Notes under the pieces: model-generated
What the model was told of the DNA's origin: nothing
The model's input: the letters and a program-made list of their open reading frames with translations, nothing else
Databases searched by the model: none
Shown here: positions 1 through 5,404 of the stretch, in pieces
Position numbering within the stretch: position 1 is the stretch's first letter
Layout of the letters: every line of letters starts with the position of its first letter
Source: Bacillota bacterium
GTDB lineage: Bacteria; Bacillota; Bacilli; Bacillales; Bacillaceae_J
Reading direction: 5' to 3'
Length of the DNA stretch: 5,578 nt
NCBI GenBank assembly: GCA_023457235.1
Contig: JAEWMK010000090.1
Span: 1 to 5,578 of the forward strand
Made by a program: the position numbers and the translations under genes

Positions 1-457
1 CCCTGACAACGGCTAAGCTTTCTTTTGAACGAATGGTAATCTTGGCGAGGCCAATCTTCCCGGTCTTCTTCATTGCCTGTTTTAATAAATGATACGACTT
101 CAGTCCATTATCTTGCGGTCCTAGAAAGTAGGATTTTTCAAAATAAATCGGATCAATCTGTTCAAGACTGACAAAATCAATGATCTCTATCGTCCGATTA
201 CTTTCTGGGGCTATTTCTTTAAGTTCCTCATTTGTAATAACGACAAATTTCCCCGGTTCATATTCATATCCTTTTATAACTTCATCATTGTTGACTTCCC
301 GTTCACAAACTGGGCATACCTTTTCATACTTAATCGGGCTATTACATTCCTTGTGAATCGAGCGGAAGCTTACATCCTTATTTTCAGTAGCAGCGAATAA
401 ATTTATAGGTATATTGACCAATCCAAAGCTAATTGAACCTTTCCAAATCGTATGCAT
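1..457 (-). CDS. ku: Ku protein, NHEJ DNA end-binding (partial, C-terminus off the left edge)
   Basis: Bacterial Ku is a homodimeric ring that binds double-strand break ends and recruits the ligase LigD for non-homologous end joining. I translated the minus strand from the ATG at 457-455. It opens MHTIWKGSISFGLVNIPINL, the hallmark Ku N-terminus, and stays open for 152 codons to the window edge. The Ku beta-barrel core is recognisable, including the stretch FEKSYFLGPQDNG and, near the edge, KIGLAKITIRSKESLAVVR. An HxxC...CxxC set (H35, C38, C48, C51) is typical of Bacillus Ku proteins. Bacterial Ku proteins are usually about 260-310 residues, so roughly half is missing here; this is an edge effect, not a truncation. 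The start is supported by GGAGG at 470-466, 8 nt upstream. The preceding carbonic anhydrase gene ends in a terminator, so ku is probably transcribed separately. The homologue ykoV of B. subtilis is a forespore (sigma-G) gene. A ligD gene may lie to the left but cannot be seen. Confidence 0.95.
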   Translation of the reverse strand, partial: MHTIWKGSISFGLVNIPINLFAATENKDVSFRSIHKECNSPIKYEKVCPVCEREVNNDEVIKGYEYEPGKFVVITNEELKEIAPESNRTIEIIDFVSLEQIDPIYFEKSYFLGPQDNGLKSYHLLKQAMKKTGKIGLAKITIRSKESLAVVR

Positions 458-491
458 GTTCCTAACCTCCTACGTGTAAATCATTTACTTT

Positions 492-520
492 TAATATGGC
501 TAAAAAAAGACATTCTATTA
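492..520 (-). promoter_or_regulatory. Candidate sigma-G (forespore) promoter for ku
   Basis: Between the carbonic anhydrase terminator and the ku ribosome site, the minus strand reads CATATTA at 498-492. This fits the sigma-G -10 pattern CATnhTA at every position. TAATA at 520-516, 17 nt upstream, fits four of five positions of the -35 pattern gmATR. A transcript would start near 485 and leave a leader of about 28 nt. Sigma-G control is known for B. subtilis ykoV, which makes the match plausible. The motif is short and AT-rich, the remembered consensus spacing is nearer 18, and the -35 element sits inside the upstream terminator, so this is an inference. Confidence 0.35.
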
Positions 521-532
521 GATAGAATGTCT
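502..532 (-). terminator. Rho-independent terminator of the carbonic anhydrase gene
   Basis: On the minus strand, AGACATTCTA (532-523) pairs perfectly with TAGAATGTCT (517-508) around a 5-nt loop (522-518). Seven T residues (508-502) follow, the first shared with the stem. The 5' arm encodes the last residues of the carbonic anhydrase, and its TAA stop codon (520-518) lies in the loop. The stem is AT-rich (3 GC pairs of 10), so its strength is moderate. It should separate the carbonic anhydrase transcript from ku. Confidence 0.85.
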
Positions 533-1120
533 CAAATCATCTTTATTCGATTTCTCAATATGTTCATTTCCATCAACAATAACATCTAATTTGCCTGTTT
601 CTGGATCGATTATTAGCCCATGTACTGGAACATCCTTCGGAAAAAGCGGGTGATTCCTTATACTGGATACAGATTCTTCAACACTTTCCGCACCATTAGT
701 AAAACCTTTGAGCCAATTATCAATGTCTATACCTGCATGACGAAGAATGTCAATTTTTTCTCTCGAAATACCGCTTAATATGGACTTGTCCAAAATCTGA
801 TTGGCAGACAATCCTGTCATCCCACAATCATAGTGTGCTACTACGTAAACCTCCTTAGCGTTTAATGAATAAACAGCAACGAGGATACTTCTCATAATAC
901 TTCCAAATGGGTGTGAAACAAGTGCCCCGGCGTTTTTAATAATTTTGGCATCCCCATGACCTACATTCATAGCCTTCGGCAATAAATCAGTCAACCTTGT
1001 ATCCATACAAGTCAAAATAACCATATTCTTATCTGGATATTTAGTTGTTTTAAACTGTTCATATTCTTTGTTGTCCACAAATTGTTTATTATGGGAAAGA
1101 ACTTCTTGTAAGCGACTCAT
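518..1120 (-). CDS. ytiB: Beta-class carbonic anhydrase (YtiB-like)
   Basis: This predicted cytosolic zinc enzyme interconverts CO2 and bicarbonate, supplying bicarbonate to carboxylases and helping pH balance. The 200-residue product carries the beta-class signature. CMDTR has the first zinc cysteine C38 and the catalytic Asp/Arg dyad D40 and R42. HYDCG supplies zinc ligands H96 and C99. NAGALVSHPFGSIMRSIL is the conserved active-site strand and helix after the first motif. The length fits short bacterial beta-enzymes, and no signal peptide is seen. The overall sequence matches my memory of B. subtilis YtiB. Two in-frame ATGs compete. The one at 1126-1124 has only 2 nt between it and AGGGGG (1134-1129), whereas the one at 1120-1118 has 8 nt, so I chose the latter (start MSRLQEV). 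The gene is probably monocistronic: it ends in its own terminator and diverges from the oxidase operon. Confidence 0.93.
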   Translation of the reverse strand: MSRLQEVLSHNKQFVDNKEYEQFKTTKYPDKNMVILTCMDTRLTDLLPKAMNVGHGDAKIIKNAGALVSHPFGSIMRSILVAVYSLNAKEVYVVAHYDCGMTGLSANQILDKSILSGISREKIDILRHAGIDIDNWLKGFTNGAESVEESVSSIRNHPLFPKDVPVHGLIIDPETGKLDVIVDGNEHIEKSNKDDLRHSI

Positions 1121-1128
1121 AATCATAA

Positions 1129-1134
1129 CCCCCT
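1129..1134 (-). promoter_or_regulatory. Ribosome binding site of the carbonic anhydrase gene
   Basis: AGGGGG on the minus strand lies 8 nt before the ATG at 1120-1118 but only 2 nt before the ATG at 1126-1124. The spacing favours the inner start codon, shortening the protein from 202 to 200 residues. Confidence 0.7.
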
Positions 1135-1312
1135 AGATGTTTTAATTTTATAATTTCAATCTATATTTCTTCCAGAGAATAACATTTTATTCATATGAAA
1201 TCCAATAGAGAATGATATTTTCCAAGTATGGAATGAACATTGTTAAACACTGCTTTCACATTATGGTCACATTTTTCAAAACTAAAATCCTTATGTATCA
1301 AGGTTAAAGCAG

Positions 1313-1340
1313 TTTTCACTATTTCAATAGTAATTATACT
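1313..1340 (+). promoter_or_regulatory. Candidate sigma-A promoter for the oxidase operon (upstream option)
   Basis: TATACT at 1335-1340 matches five of six positions of the -10 consensus. TTTTCA at 1313-1318 matches four of six of the -35 consensus, with a 16-nt spacer. The -10 lies inside the small inverted repeat TAGTA-N4-TACTA (1328-1341), which could act as an operator. Use of this promoter would give a leader of about 130 nt. A weak call in AT-rich DNA. Confidence 0.25.
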
Positions 1341-1352
1341 ACTTATGAACAT

Positions 1353-1407
1353 TTTGTGAAAAGTAAAAAAATGTGATGGATTCGATTTATTTCTTTTGTA
1401 ATATAAA
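1353..1407 (+). promoter_or_regulatory. Candidate ResD-type activator boxes and -10 for the oxidase operon
   Basis: TTTGTGAAA (1353-1361) matches eight of nine bases of the ResD-binding consensus remembered from B. subtilis (TTTGTGAAT). A second TGTGA lies at 1372-1376, 17 nt on. TATAAA at 1402-1407 is a possible -10 with no good -35 at 17 nt, as expected of an activator-dependent promoter; the boxes would then lie roughly 40 to 60 bp upstream of the start. ResDE controls respiratory genes under oxygen limitation in Bacillus, which suits a ba3 oxidase. Inference from short motifs only. Confidence 0.25.
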
Positions 1408-1477
1408 AGCATACAAAGGTTCACTTTTTACACTAAAATGTTTTAAAACTTAAGATTAATCGAAGGGAAGTGATTCT

Positions 1478-1618
1478 ATGGCGAAACCAGAGTTACATCA
1501 AAAAACTGAAGTAGAAGATAGCAATTCTTTAAAAGGAACCCTACTATCTGTAGGAATACTTGGACTTATTCTTGTTGGTACTTGGCTCGGTGTTTTCAAT
1601 CTATTCTTACAACGTTAA
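1478..1618 (+). CDS. cbaD: Cytochrome c oxidase subunit IIa (ba3-type, CoxIIa family small membrane protein)
   Basis: This 46-residue protein is the small single-helix subunit of B-family (ba3) oxidases. In the Thermus enzyme it occupies a place equivalent to a helix of the larger subunit II of A-family oxidases. A charged, hydrophilic N-terminus (residues 1-18, starting MAKPELHQKTEVED) precedes one membrane helix (about 21-43, rich in Leu, Gly and Val, with the family-like pattern LKGTL...GTWLGVFNLFL). The protein ends NLFLQR. The ATG is preceded by a purine-rich AAGGGAAGTGAT (1463-1474) that resembles an extended Shine-Dalgarno sequence. It is the first gene of the oxidase operon, 30 nt before subunit II, the usual order IIa-II-I. 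The identification rests on size, topology and position as well as sequence resemblance. Its short length makes it easy to miss in automated calling. The symbol follows Thermus usage. Confidence 0.88.
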   Translation: MAKPELHQKTEVEDSNSLKGTLLSVGILGLILVGTWLGVFNLFLQR

Positions 1619-1630
1619 TCAAACAATTTG

Positions 1631-1637
1631 AAAGGAG
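1631..1637 (+). promoter_or_regulatory. Ribosome binding site deciding the subunit II start
   Basis: AAAGGAG lies 11 nt before the ATG at 1649-1651. It falls inside the coding stretch if the upstream in-frame TTG at 1628 is used as start, so the ATG is the likelier start, giving MHIHKYEK. Confidence 0.85.
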
Positions 1638-1648
1638 TTTCAGAATCC

Positions 1649-2128
1649 ATGCACATTCATAAGTATGAAAAGATTTGGTTGCTATTTGGTATTATATCAT
1701 TACTCGCCTTTACAGTCACAATTGGAGTTAGTGCATTCTATATGGGTAATCAACCACCAAGCTGTCTTGTAACGGTCGACCCTACTAAACTAGATACAAC
1801 TGCTCCATTTGATCAACCTGGTCTAAAGCAGGTTGGAGAAAAAGATTATGAATTAGTTGTAGTTGCTTCAGCATTCAACTATGATGTAGGTCCTGAAAAA
1901 GTAATTCAGATTCCTGTTGGATCTAAAGTAAACTTTATTGGTACTACGAAAGATGTAATCCACGGTTTTGAAGTAGCTGGTACAAATGCAAACATGATGC
2001 TTGAACCTGGCTATATCAACACAGTTGAAACAACTTTTAATAAACCTGGTAAATACACAATCGTATGTAATGAATATTGTGGTTTAGGTCACCACTTAAT
2101 GTTCGCAACTGTGGAGGTGGTTGAATAA
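1649..2128 (+). CDS. cbaB: Cytochrome c oxidase subunit II, ba3-type, with CuA centre
   Basis: Subunit II accepts electrons from cytochrome c at the binuclear CuA centre outside the membrane and passes them to haem b of subunit I. The 159-residue product has one N-terminal membrane helix (about 9-32) and an extracytoplasmic cupredoxin domain (about 66-159). All CuA ligands are present with the spacing of Thermus thermophilus ba3: H105 in DVIHGFEV, then C140, E142 (carbonyl), C144, H148 and M151 in CNEYCGLGHHLM. E7 in YEKIW matches the Thermus glutamate (E15) at the K-path entrance. There is no C-terminal cytochrome c domain, unlike caa3 subunit II (CtaC), so a separate cytochrome c must be the donor. 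C39, just after the helix (QPPSC), is an extra cysteine; the preceding residues do not make a lipobox. The gene starts 30 nt after subunit IIa and ends TAATG, sharing one base with the subunit I start, which suggests translational coupling. Confidence 0.95.
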   Translation: MHIHKYEKIWLLFGIISLLAFTVTIGVSAFYMGNQPPSCLVTVDPTKLDTTAPFDQPGLKQVGEKDYELVVVASAFNYDVGPEKVIQIPVGSKVNFIGTTKDVIHGFEVAGTNANMMLEPGYINTVETTFNKPGKYTIVCNEYCGLGHHLMFATVEVVE

Positions 2129-3786
2129 TGAAAGGTGTTGCAAGTATCGATAAAAGAGATGCAAAACTTACAATGGCGCATCTTTATGTTGCATTTGTAG
2201 CTTTATTTTTAGGTGCTACCGCTGGTCTTCTTCAAACTTTAGTTCGTTCAGGTAAAGTAACATTACCAGCTGGAATTGATTATTATCAAGTATTAACTGT
2301 TCACGGTGTTTTATTAGGTCTCGTATTAACTACTTTCTTTATTATCGGTTTTATTATTGCAGGACAAAGTAAGGTTTGTGGTACACTATCAGCTGGCGAA
2401 CGTCGCTTTGGTTGGATTGGGTACTGGATGATGACAATCGGTGTTGCCATCACTGCAACATTCGTCTTACTTGGTGAAGGTTCTGTTCTTTATACTATGT
2501 ACGCACCAATGATGGCACATCCATTACACTATATCGGTCTTACACTAGTTGTTGTTGGTAGCTGGGTTGAAGGTTTTGTTGTGTTCCATCGTCACGCACG
2601 TTGGAAAAAAGAAAATCCTGGTCAAACAACCCCATTGTTAAGTTTCATGGGTGTAGCAACGATGATTCTTTGGTTAGTAGCTTGTCTTGGTTTAGCAACA
2701 ACTGTTTTAGTGCAAATTGTTCCTTGGTCTATCGGACTTGTACCAACAATCGATGTATTAATTAGCCGTACTTTATTCTGGTACTTCGGTCATCCATTAG
2801 TATATTTCTGGTTAATGCCGGCTTACATGGCATGGTACGTAATTGTTCCTAAAATTATTGGCGGTAAAATCTTTAGTGACTCTTTAGCACGTCTTTCTTT
2901 CGTATTGTTCTTATTATTCTCAATGCCAGTTGGATTCCACCATCAATTGTTAGAGCCAGGTATTGATCCATTCTGGAAATACTTGCAAGTTGTATTAACA
3001 TATTTAGTAGTTATTCCTTCGTTAATGACTGCTTTCTCTTTATTTGCAACTTTTGAATTACGCGGTCGCGAATTAGGAGCAACAGGTATTTTCGGTTGGT
3101 GGAAAAAGCTCCCATGGAAAGATGCTCGTTTCTTAGCTCCATTTATGGGTATGTTATTATTCATTCCTGGTGGTGCCGGTGGTATCGTTAACGCATCTCA
3201 CCAAATGAACCAAGTTGTTCATAATACGATTTGGATTACTGGACACTTCCATTTAACAGTTGCATCAGCATGTGCAATGACATTCTTTGGTATCACATTC
3301 TGGATGGTGCCTGCCATTACTGGTCGTAAATTAACAGCAAAAATGAACAAAGTAGCTCTAGTTCAAACTTGGTTATGGACGATCGGCATGGTCTTCATGT
3401 CTGCAGCAATGCACGCAGCAGGCTTATTCGGTGCACCACGTCGTTCAGCATTCTCAACCTATGCTGGTAACGAAGATTCTCTAGCTTGGATCCCTTATCA
3501 AATTGCACAAGCTGTAGGTGGTACAATCCTATTTATTGCAGCTCTAATAATGATAGTAATCTTCATCAACTTAGCATTCTTTGCACCTAAAGGTGAAGAA
3601 GAATTCCCTATTGGTGAAGTACACGAAAAAGCTGAAAAAGTTCCTGCTATCTTTGATAACTTTAAAGTATGGATTGCCGTTACCTTTGCAATAATCTTAT
3701 TCGCTTATACAATTCCATTTATTGATATGATCCAAAATGCACCTCCAGGATCTCCTGGTTTCACTAACGTAATTGGACGTCAATAA
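2128..3786 (+). CDS. cbaA: Cytochrome c oxidase subunit I, ba3-type (B-family haem-copper oxidase)
   Basis: This is the catalytic membrane subunit, which reduces O2 to water at a haem a3 (or o3)-CuB site and pumps protons. The 552 residues contain about 13 hydrophobic segments. By alignment with remembered Thermus ba3: haem b ligands H59 (TVHG) and H375; haem a3 ligand H373 (GHFHLTVAS); CuB ligands H222, H271 and H272 (GHPLVYFW and GFHHQLLEPG); the cross-linked tyrosine is Y226. Leucine replaces the glutamate of the A-family motif GHPEVY. The K-path residues Y233, Y237, S298 and T301 are kept. No A-family D-path Asn/Asp motif is seen. Together these place it in the B family. ATG overlaps the subunit II stop by one base; GGAGGTGG (2113-2120) is its ribosome site. 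Codons are strongly biased to forms such as GGT, CGT, GCA and TTA, suggesting good expression. No subunit III follows; a terminator does. The haem type cannot be read from sequence; Geobacillus relatives are described as b(o/a)3. Confidence 0.97.
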   Translation: MKGVASIDKRDAKLTMAHLYVAFVALFLGATAGLLQTLVRSGKVTLPAGIDYYQVLTVHGVLLGLVLTTFFIIGFIIAGQSKVCGTLSAGERRFGWIGYWMMTIGVAITATFVLLGEGSVLYTMYAPMMAHPLHYIGLTLVVVGSWVEGFVVFHRHARWKKENPGQTTPLLSFMGVATMILWLVACLGLATTVLVQIVPWSIGLVPTIDVLISRTLFWYFGHPLVYFWLMPAYMAWYVIVPKIIGGKIFSDSLARLSFVLFLLFSMPVGFHHQLLEPGIDPFWKYLQVVLTYLVVIPSLMTAFSLFATFELRGRELGATGIFGWWKKLPWKDARFLAPFMGMLLFIPGGAGGIVNASHQMNQVVHNTIWITGHFHLTVASACAMTFFGITFWMVPAITGRKLTAKMNKVALVQTWLWTIGMVFMSAAMHAAGLFGAPRRSAFSTYAGNEDSLAWIPYQIAQAVGGTILFIAALIMIVIFINLAFFAPKGEEEFPIGEVHEKAEKVPAIFDNFKVWIAVTFAIILFAYTIPFIDMIQNAPPGSPGFTNVIGRQ

Positions 3787-3829
3787 AAACAATTATGGAA
3801 AATTATATAATATACTAGCAAAAATTACA

Positions 3830-3863
3830 ATCCCCTTGTTATAGTACAAGGGGATCGTTTTTT
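3830..3863 (+). terminator. Rho-independent terminator of the oxidase operon, possibly bidirectional
   Basis: ATCCCCTTGT (3830-3839) pairs perfectly with ACAAGGGGAT (3846-3855) around a 6-nt loop. CG and six T residues (3858-3863) follow on the plus strand. It lies 43 nt after the subunit I stop. Read on the minus strand, the same stem follows the carboxypeptidase stop by 6 nt, but its T tract is interrupted (TTGTAATTTTT), so termination in that direction may be weaker. The T run overlaps the carboxypeptidase stop codon (3864-3862). Confidence 0.92.
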
Positions 3864-5379
3864 AAAGATCATATATTTTTGTGTATTTTTCTTCAAGGTA
3901 TTGTATTAAATAATTAGGGTTTAAGCCCTCTCCTGTTACATCCTTGACAATCTCTAAAGGTTTTTTCATTTTTCCATATTGGTGTATATTTTCTGCTAAC
4001 CATTCTTTTATCGGAGTTAGATTTCCATCCTTCAACAATTCAGCTAAGTTTGGCAGGTCCTTTAACATGGCTGCTCTAAATTGTGCTGCATAGATATAGC
4101 CTAATGCATATGATGGAAAATAACCGAAGCTTCCGCCGGCCCAATGAACATCCTGTAAGACACCTTCCCCATCATGTTTAGGAGTTACCCCAAGATATTC
4201 TTCCATCTTTTGATTCCATATTGCTGGTAAATCCTTTACTTCTATTTCATCATTAAATAAGCCCTTTTCAATTTCATAACGAACCATGACATGGAGCGGA
4301 TAAGTCAGTTCATCAGCTTCAATTCTTATTAATGATGGTTTTGACTCATTGATTCCTTTGTAAAAATCATCTATTGATACATTGTCAAATTGTCCGTTAG
4401 AATAAGCTTTTAATTTTTCATAGAAATAAACCCAGAAATTATAGTCTCTGGCAATATAATTTTCCCAGAACAATGATTGAGATTCATGAATGCCCATCGA
4501 AGTTCCTTCACATAATGGTGTTCCAATTAGATCCTTGGATATATTTTGCTCATAAAGGGCATGGCCACCTTCATGAATGGTTCCGAATACAGCAACTCTA
4601 AAATCATTTTCAACATATTTTGTCGTCACCCTTACGTCACCTGGATTTAAGGTGATTTCAAAAGGGTGAACGGTTTCATCAAGCCGCCCCGCTTCAAAGT
4701 CGTACCCCATCTGCTTCAAGACGTCAATACTGAAAGCTCTTTGTTCCGCTTTTGGAAATGTCTTAAATAAAAAGTCAGTCTTTGGCTGATTTTGTGATTC
4801 TGAAATTTTCCGTACAAGAGGTACAATTTTCTCTCGTAATTTGCCAAAGGTCTCATCCAAGATTGCCACAGTTACACCAGGTTCAAACTGATCCAATAAT
4901 ATATCGTATTTATTTCCACCCTCCTTAGGTGGTCCCCAGTAACCAATAAATTTTTTATTGAATTCAACCAACTTTTCCAAATAGGGGCGAAACATTTCAA
5001 AATCTGCTTTTTCCTTTGCTTCCTCCCATACTGATTCCGCTTTTGATTGAAGAATGACATATTCCTTATATTCCTCTTTTGGAATTTTCGTATTGAGCTC
5101 ATAATCCTTTTTACATTCTTTAACTGTTTTTTTCGTAATTTCAGAAAGGCTTTCTACTTTCTCCAAGGTCTCAATATAAGTTTTCATTTCCTCGGATACA
5201 GACATTTGAAAGACTTCCTGTGAAATCATCCCAACGACTTCAGAGCGCTGCTCGATTCCTTTTTTCGGTGCTCCTGTTCTCATATCCCAGAAGATCAATG
5301 ACAATGCTTCATTATAGGCAGACATTTTTTTTACATATTCTAAAAATTCGGCTTCCAATGTTTGAATTGAATGTTCCAT
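3862..5379 (-). CDS. ypwA: M32-family (Taq-type) metallocarboxypeptidase, YpwA-like
   Basis: M32 enzymes are zinc carboxypeptidases that remove C-terminal residues from peptides in the cytosol, with broad specificity except against proline in characterised members. The 505-residue product has all family motifs in order: HPF (238-240), DVRVT (248-252), the zinc site HEGGH (H269, E270, H273), HESQ (298-301, with E299 as the third metal ligand), IRIEAD (351-356) and GVLQDVHW (406-413). Length and sequence are close to remembered B. subtilis YpwA (501 residues). No signal peptide is seen. The start is the ATG at 5379-5377, 7 nt after GGGGGG; an in-frame TTG at 5385 sits only 1 nt from that site and is unlikely. 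The gene follows the helicase gene by 25 nt with no terminator between, so the two are probably co-transcribed. It converges on the oxidase operon at a shared hairpin. Probable role: peptide turnover; the natural substrate is unknown. Confidence 0.96.
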   Translation of the reverse strand: MEHSIQTLEAEFLEYVKKMSAYNEALSLIFWDMRTGAPKKGIEQRSEVVGMISQEVFQMSVSEEMKTYIETLEKVESLSEITKKTVKECKKDYELNTKIPKEEYKEYVILQSKAESVWEEAKEKADFEMFRPYLEKLVEFNKKFIGYWGPPKEGGNKYDILLDQFEPGVTVAILDETFGKLREKIVPLVRKISESQNQPKTDFLFKTFPKAEQRAFSIDVLKQMGYDFEAGRLDETVHPFEITLNPGDVRVTTKYVENDFRVAVFGTIHEGGHALYEQNISKDLIGTPLCEGTSMGIHESQSLFWENYIARDYNFWVYFYEKLKAYSNGQFDNVSIDDFYKGINESKPSLIRIEADELTYPLHVMVRYEIEKGLFNDEIEVKDLPAIWNQKMEEYLGVTPKHDGEGVLQDVHWAGGSFGYFPSYALGYIYAAQFRAAMLKDLPNLAELLKDGNLTPIKEWLAENIHQYGKMKKPLEIVKDVTGEGLNPNYLIQYLEEKYTKIYDL

Positions 5380-5386
5380 TAACAAT

Positions 5387-5392
5387 CCCCCC
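5387..5392 (-). promoter_or_regulatory. Ribosome binding site of the carboxypeptidase gene
   Basis: GGGGGG on the minus strand is 7 nt before the ATG at 5379-5377 and 1 nt before the in-frame TTG at 5385, which fixes the start at the ATG. Confidence 0.8.
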
Positions 5393-5404
5393 TACTATAT
5401 TCAA

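Larger units (their letters stand above)
1135..1460. other. Divergent intergenic regulatory region without a supported gene
   Basis: About 350 bases separate the carbonic anhydrase start from the oxidase operon and must hold both promoters. The stretch is very AT-rich. It contains the inverted repeat GAATAA-N4-TTATTC (1177-1192) overlapping the perfect palindrome TTCATATGAA (1190-1199). It also holds TTCCA-N4-TGGAA (1220-1233), TAGTA-N4-TACTA (1328-1341) and GTTTTAAAAC (1440-1449). TCACA occurs at 1256-1260 and 1267-1271, and TGTGA at 1355-1359 and 1372-1376. I found no near-consensus sigma-A promoter on the minus strand for the carbonic anhydrase gene. An open frame on the minus strand (1424-1191) has no ribosome site or recognisable product and was not called. 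Confidence 0.6.

Noticed and set aside
1353..1400. FNR/CRP site (TGTGA-N6-TCACA)
   Set aside because: TGTGA half-sites are present, but no matching TCACA is found at the required distance; the elements are direct repeats instead.
1191..1424. Open frame of 77 codons on the minus strand in the intergenic region
   Set aside because: It starts with GTG without a ribosome site, has no recognisable domain, and covers the likely promoter region of the oxidase operon.
1628..1648. TTG start for subunit II giving seven extra residues
   Set aside because: The ribosome site AAAGGAG lies inside this extension, and the ATG at 1649 gives the family-like start MHIHKYEKIW.
1754..1765. Lipoprotein signal at C39 of subunit II
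   Set aside because: Residues before the cysteine are QPPS, which do not fit the lipobox, and the helix is better read as a retained membrane anchor.
2943..3164. Open frame antisense to subunit I
   Set aside because: It is a shadow of the well-supported oxidase coding sequence, with no family resemblance or ribosome site recognised.
4872..5102. Second minus-strand frame inside the carboxypeptidase gene
   Set aside because: It overlaps the conserved M32 coding frame; the product is Lys/Arg/Asn-rich low-complexity sequence typical of an out-of-frame reading.
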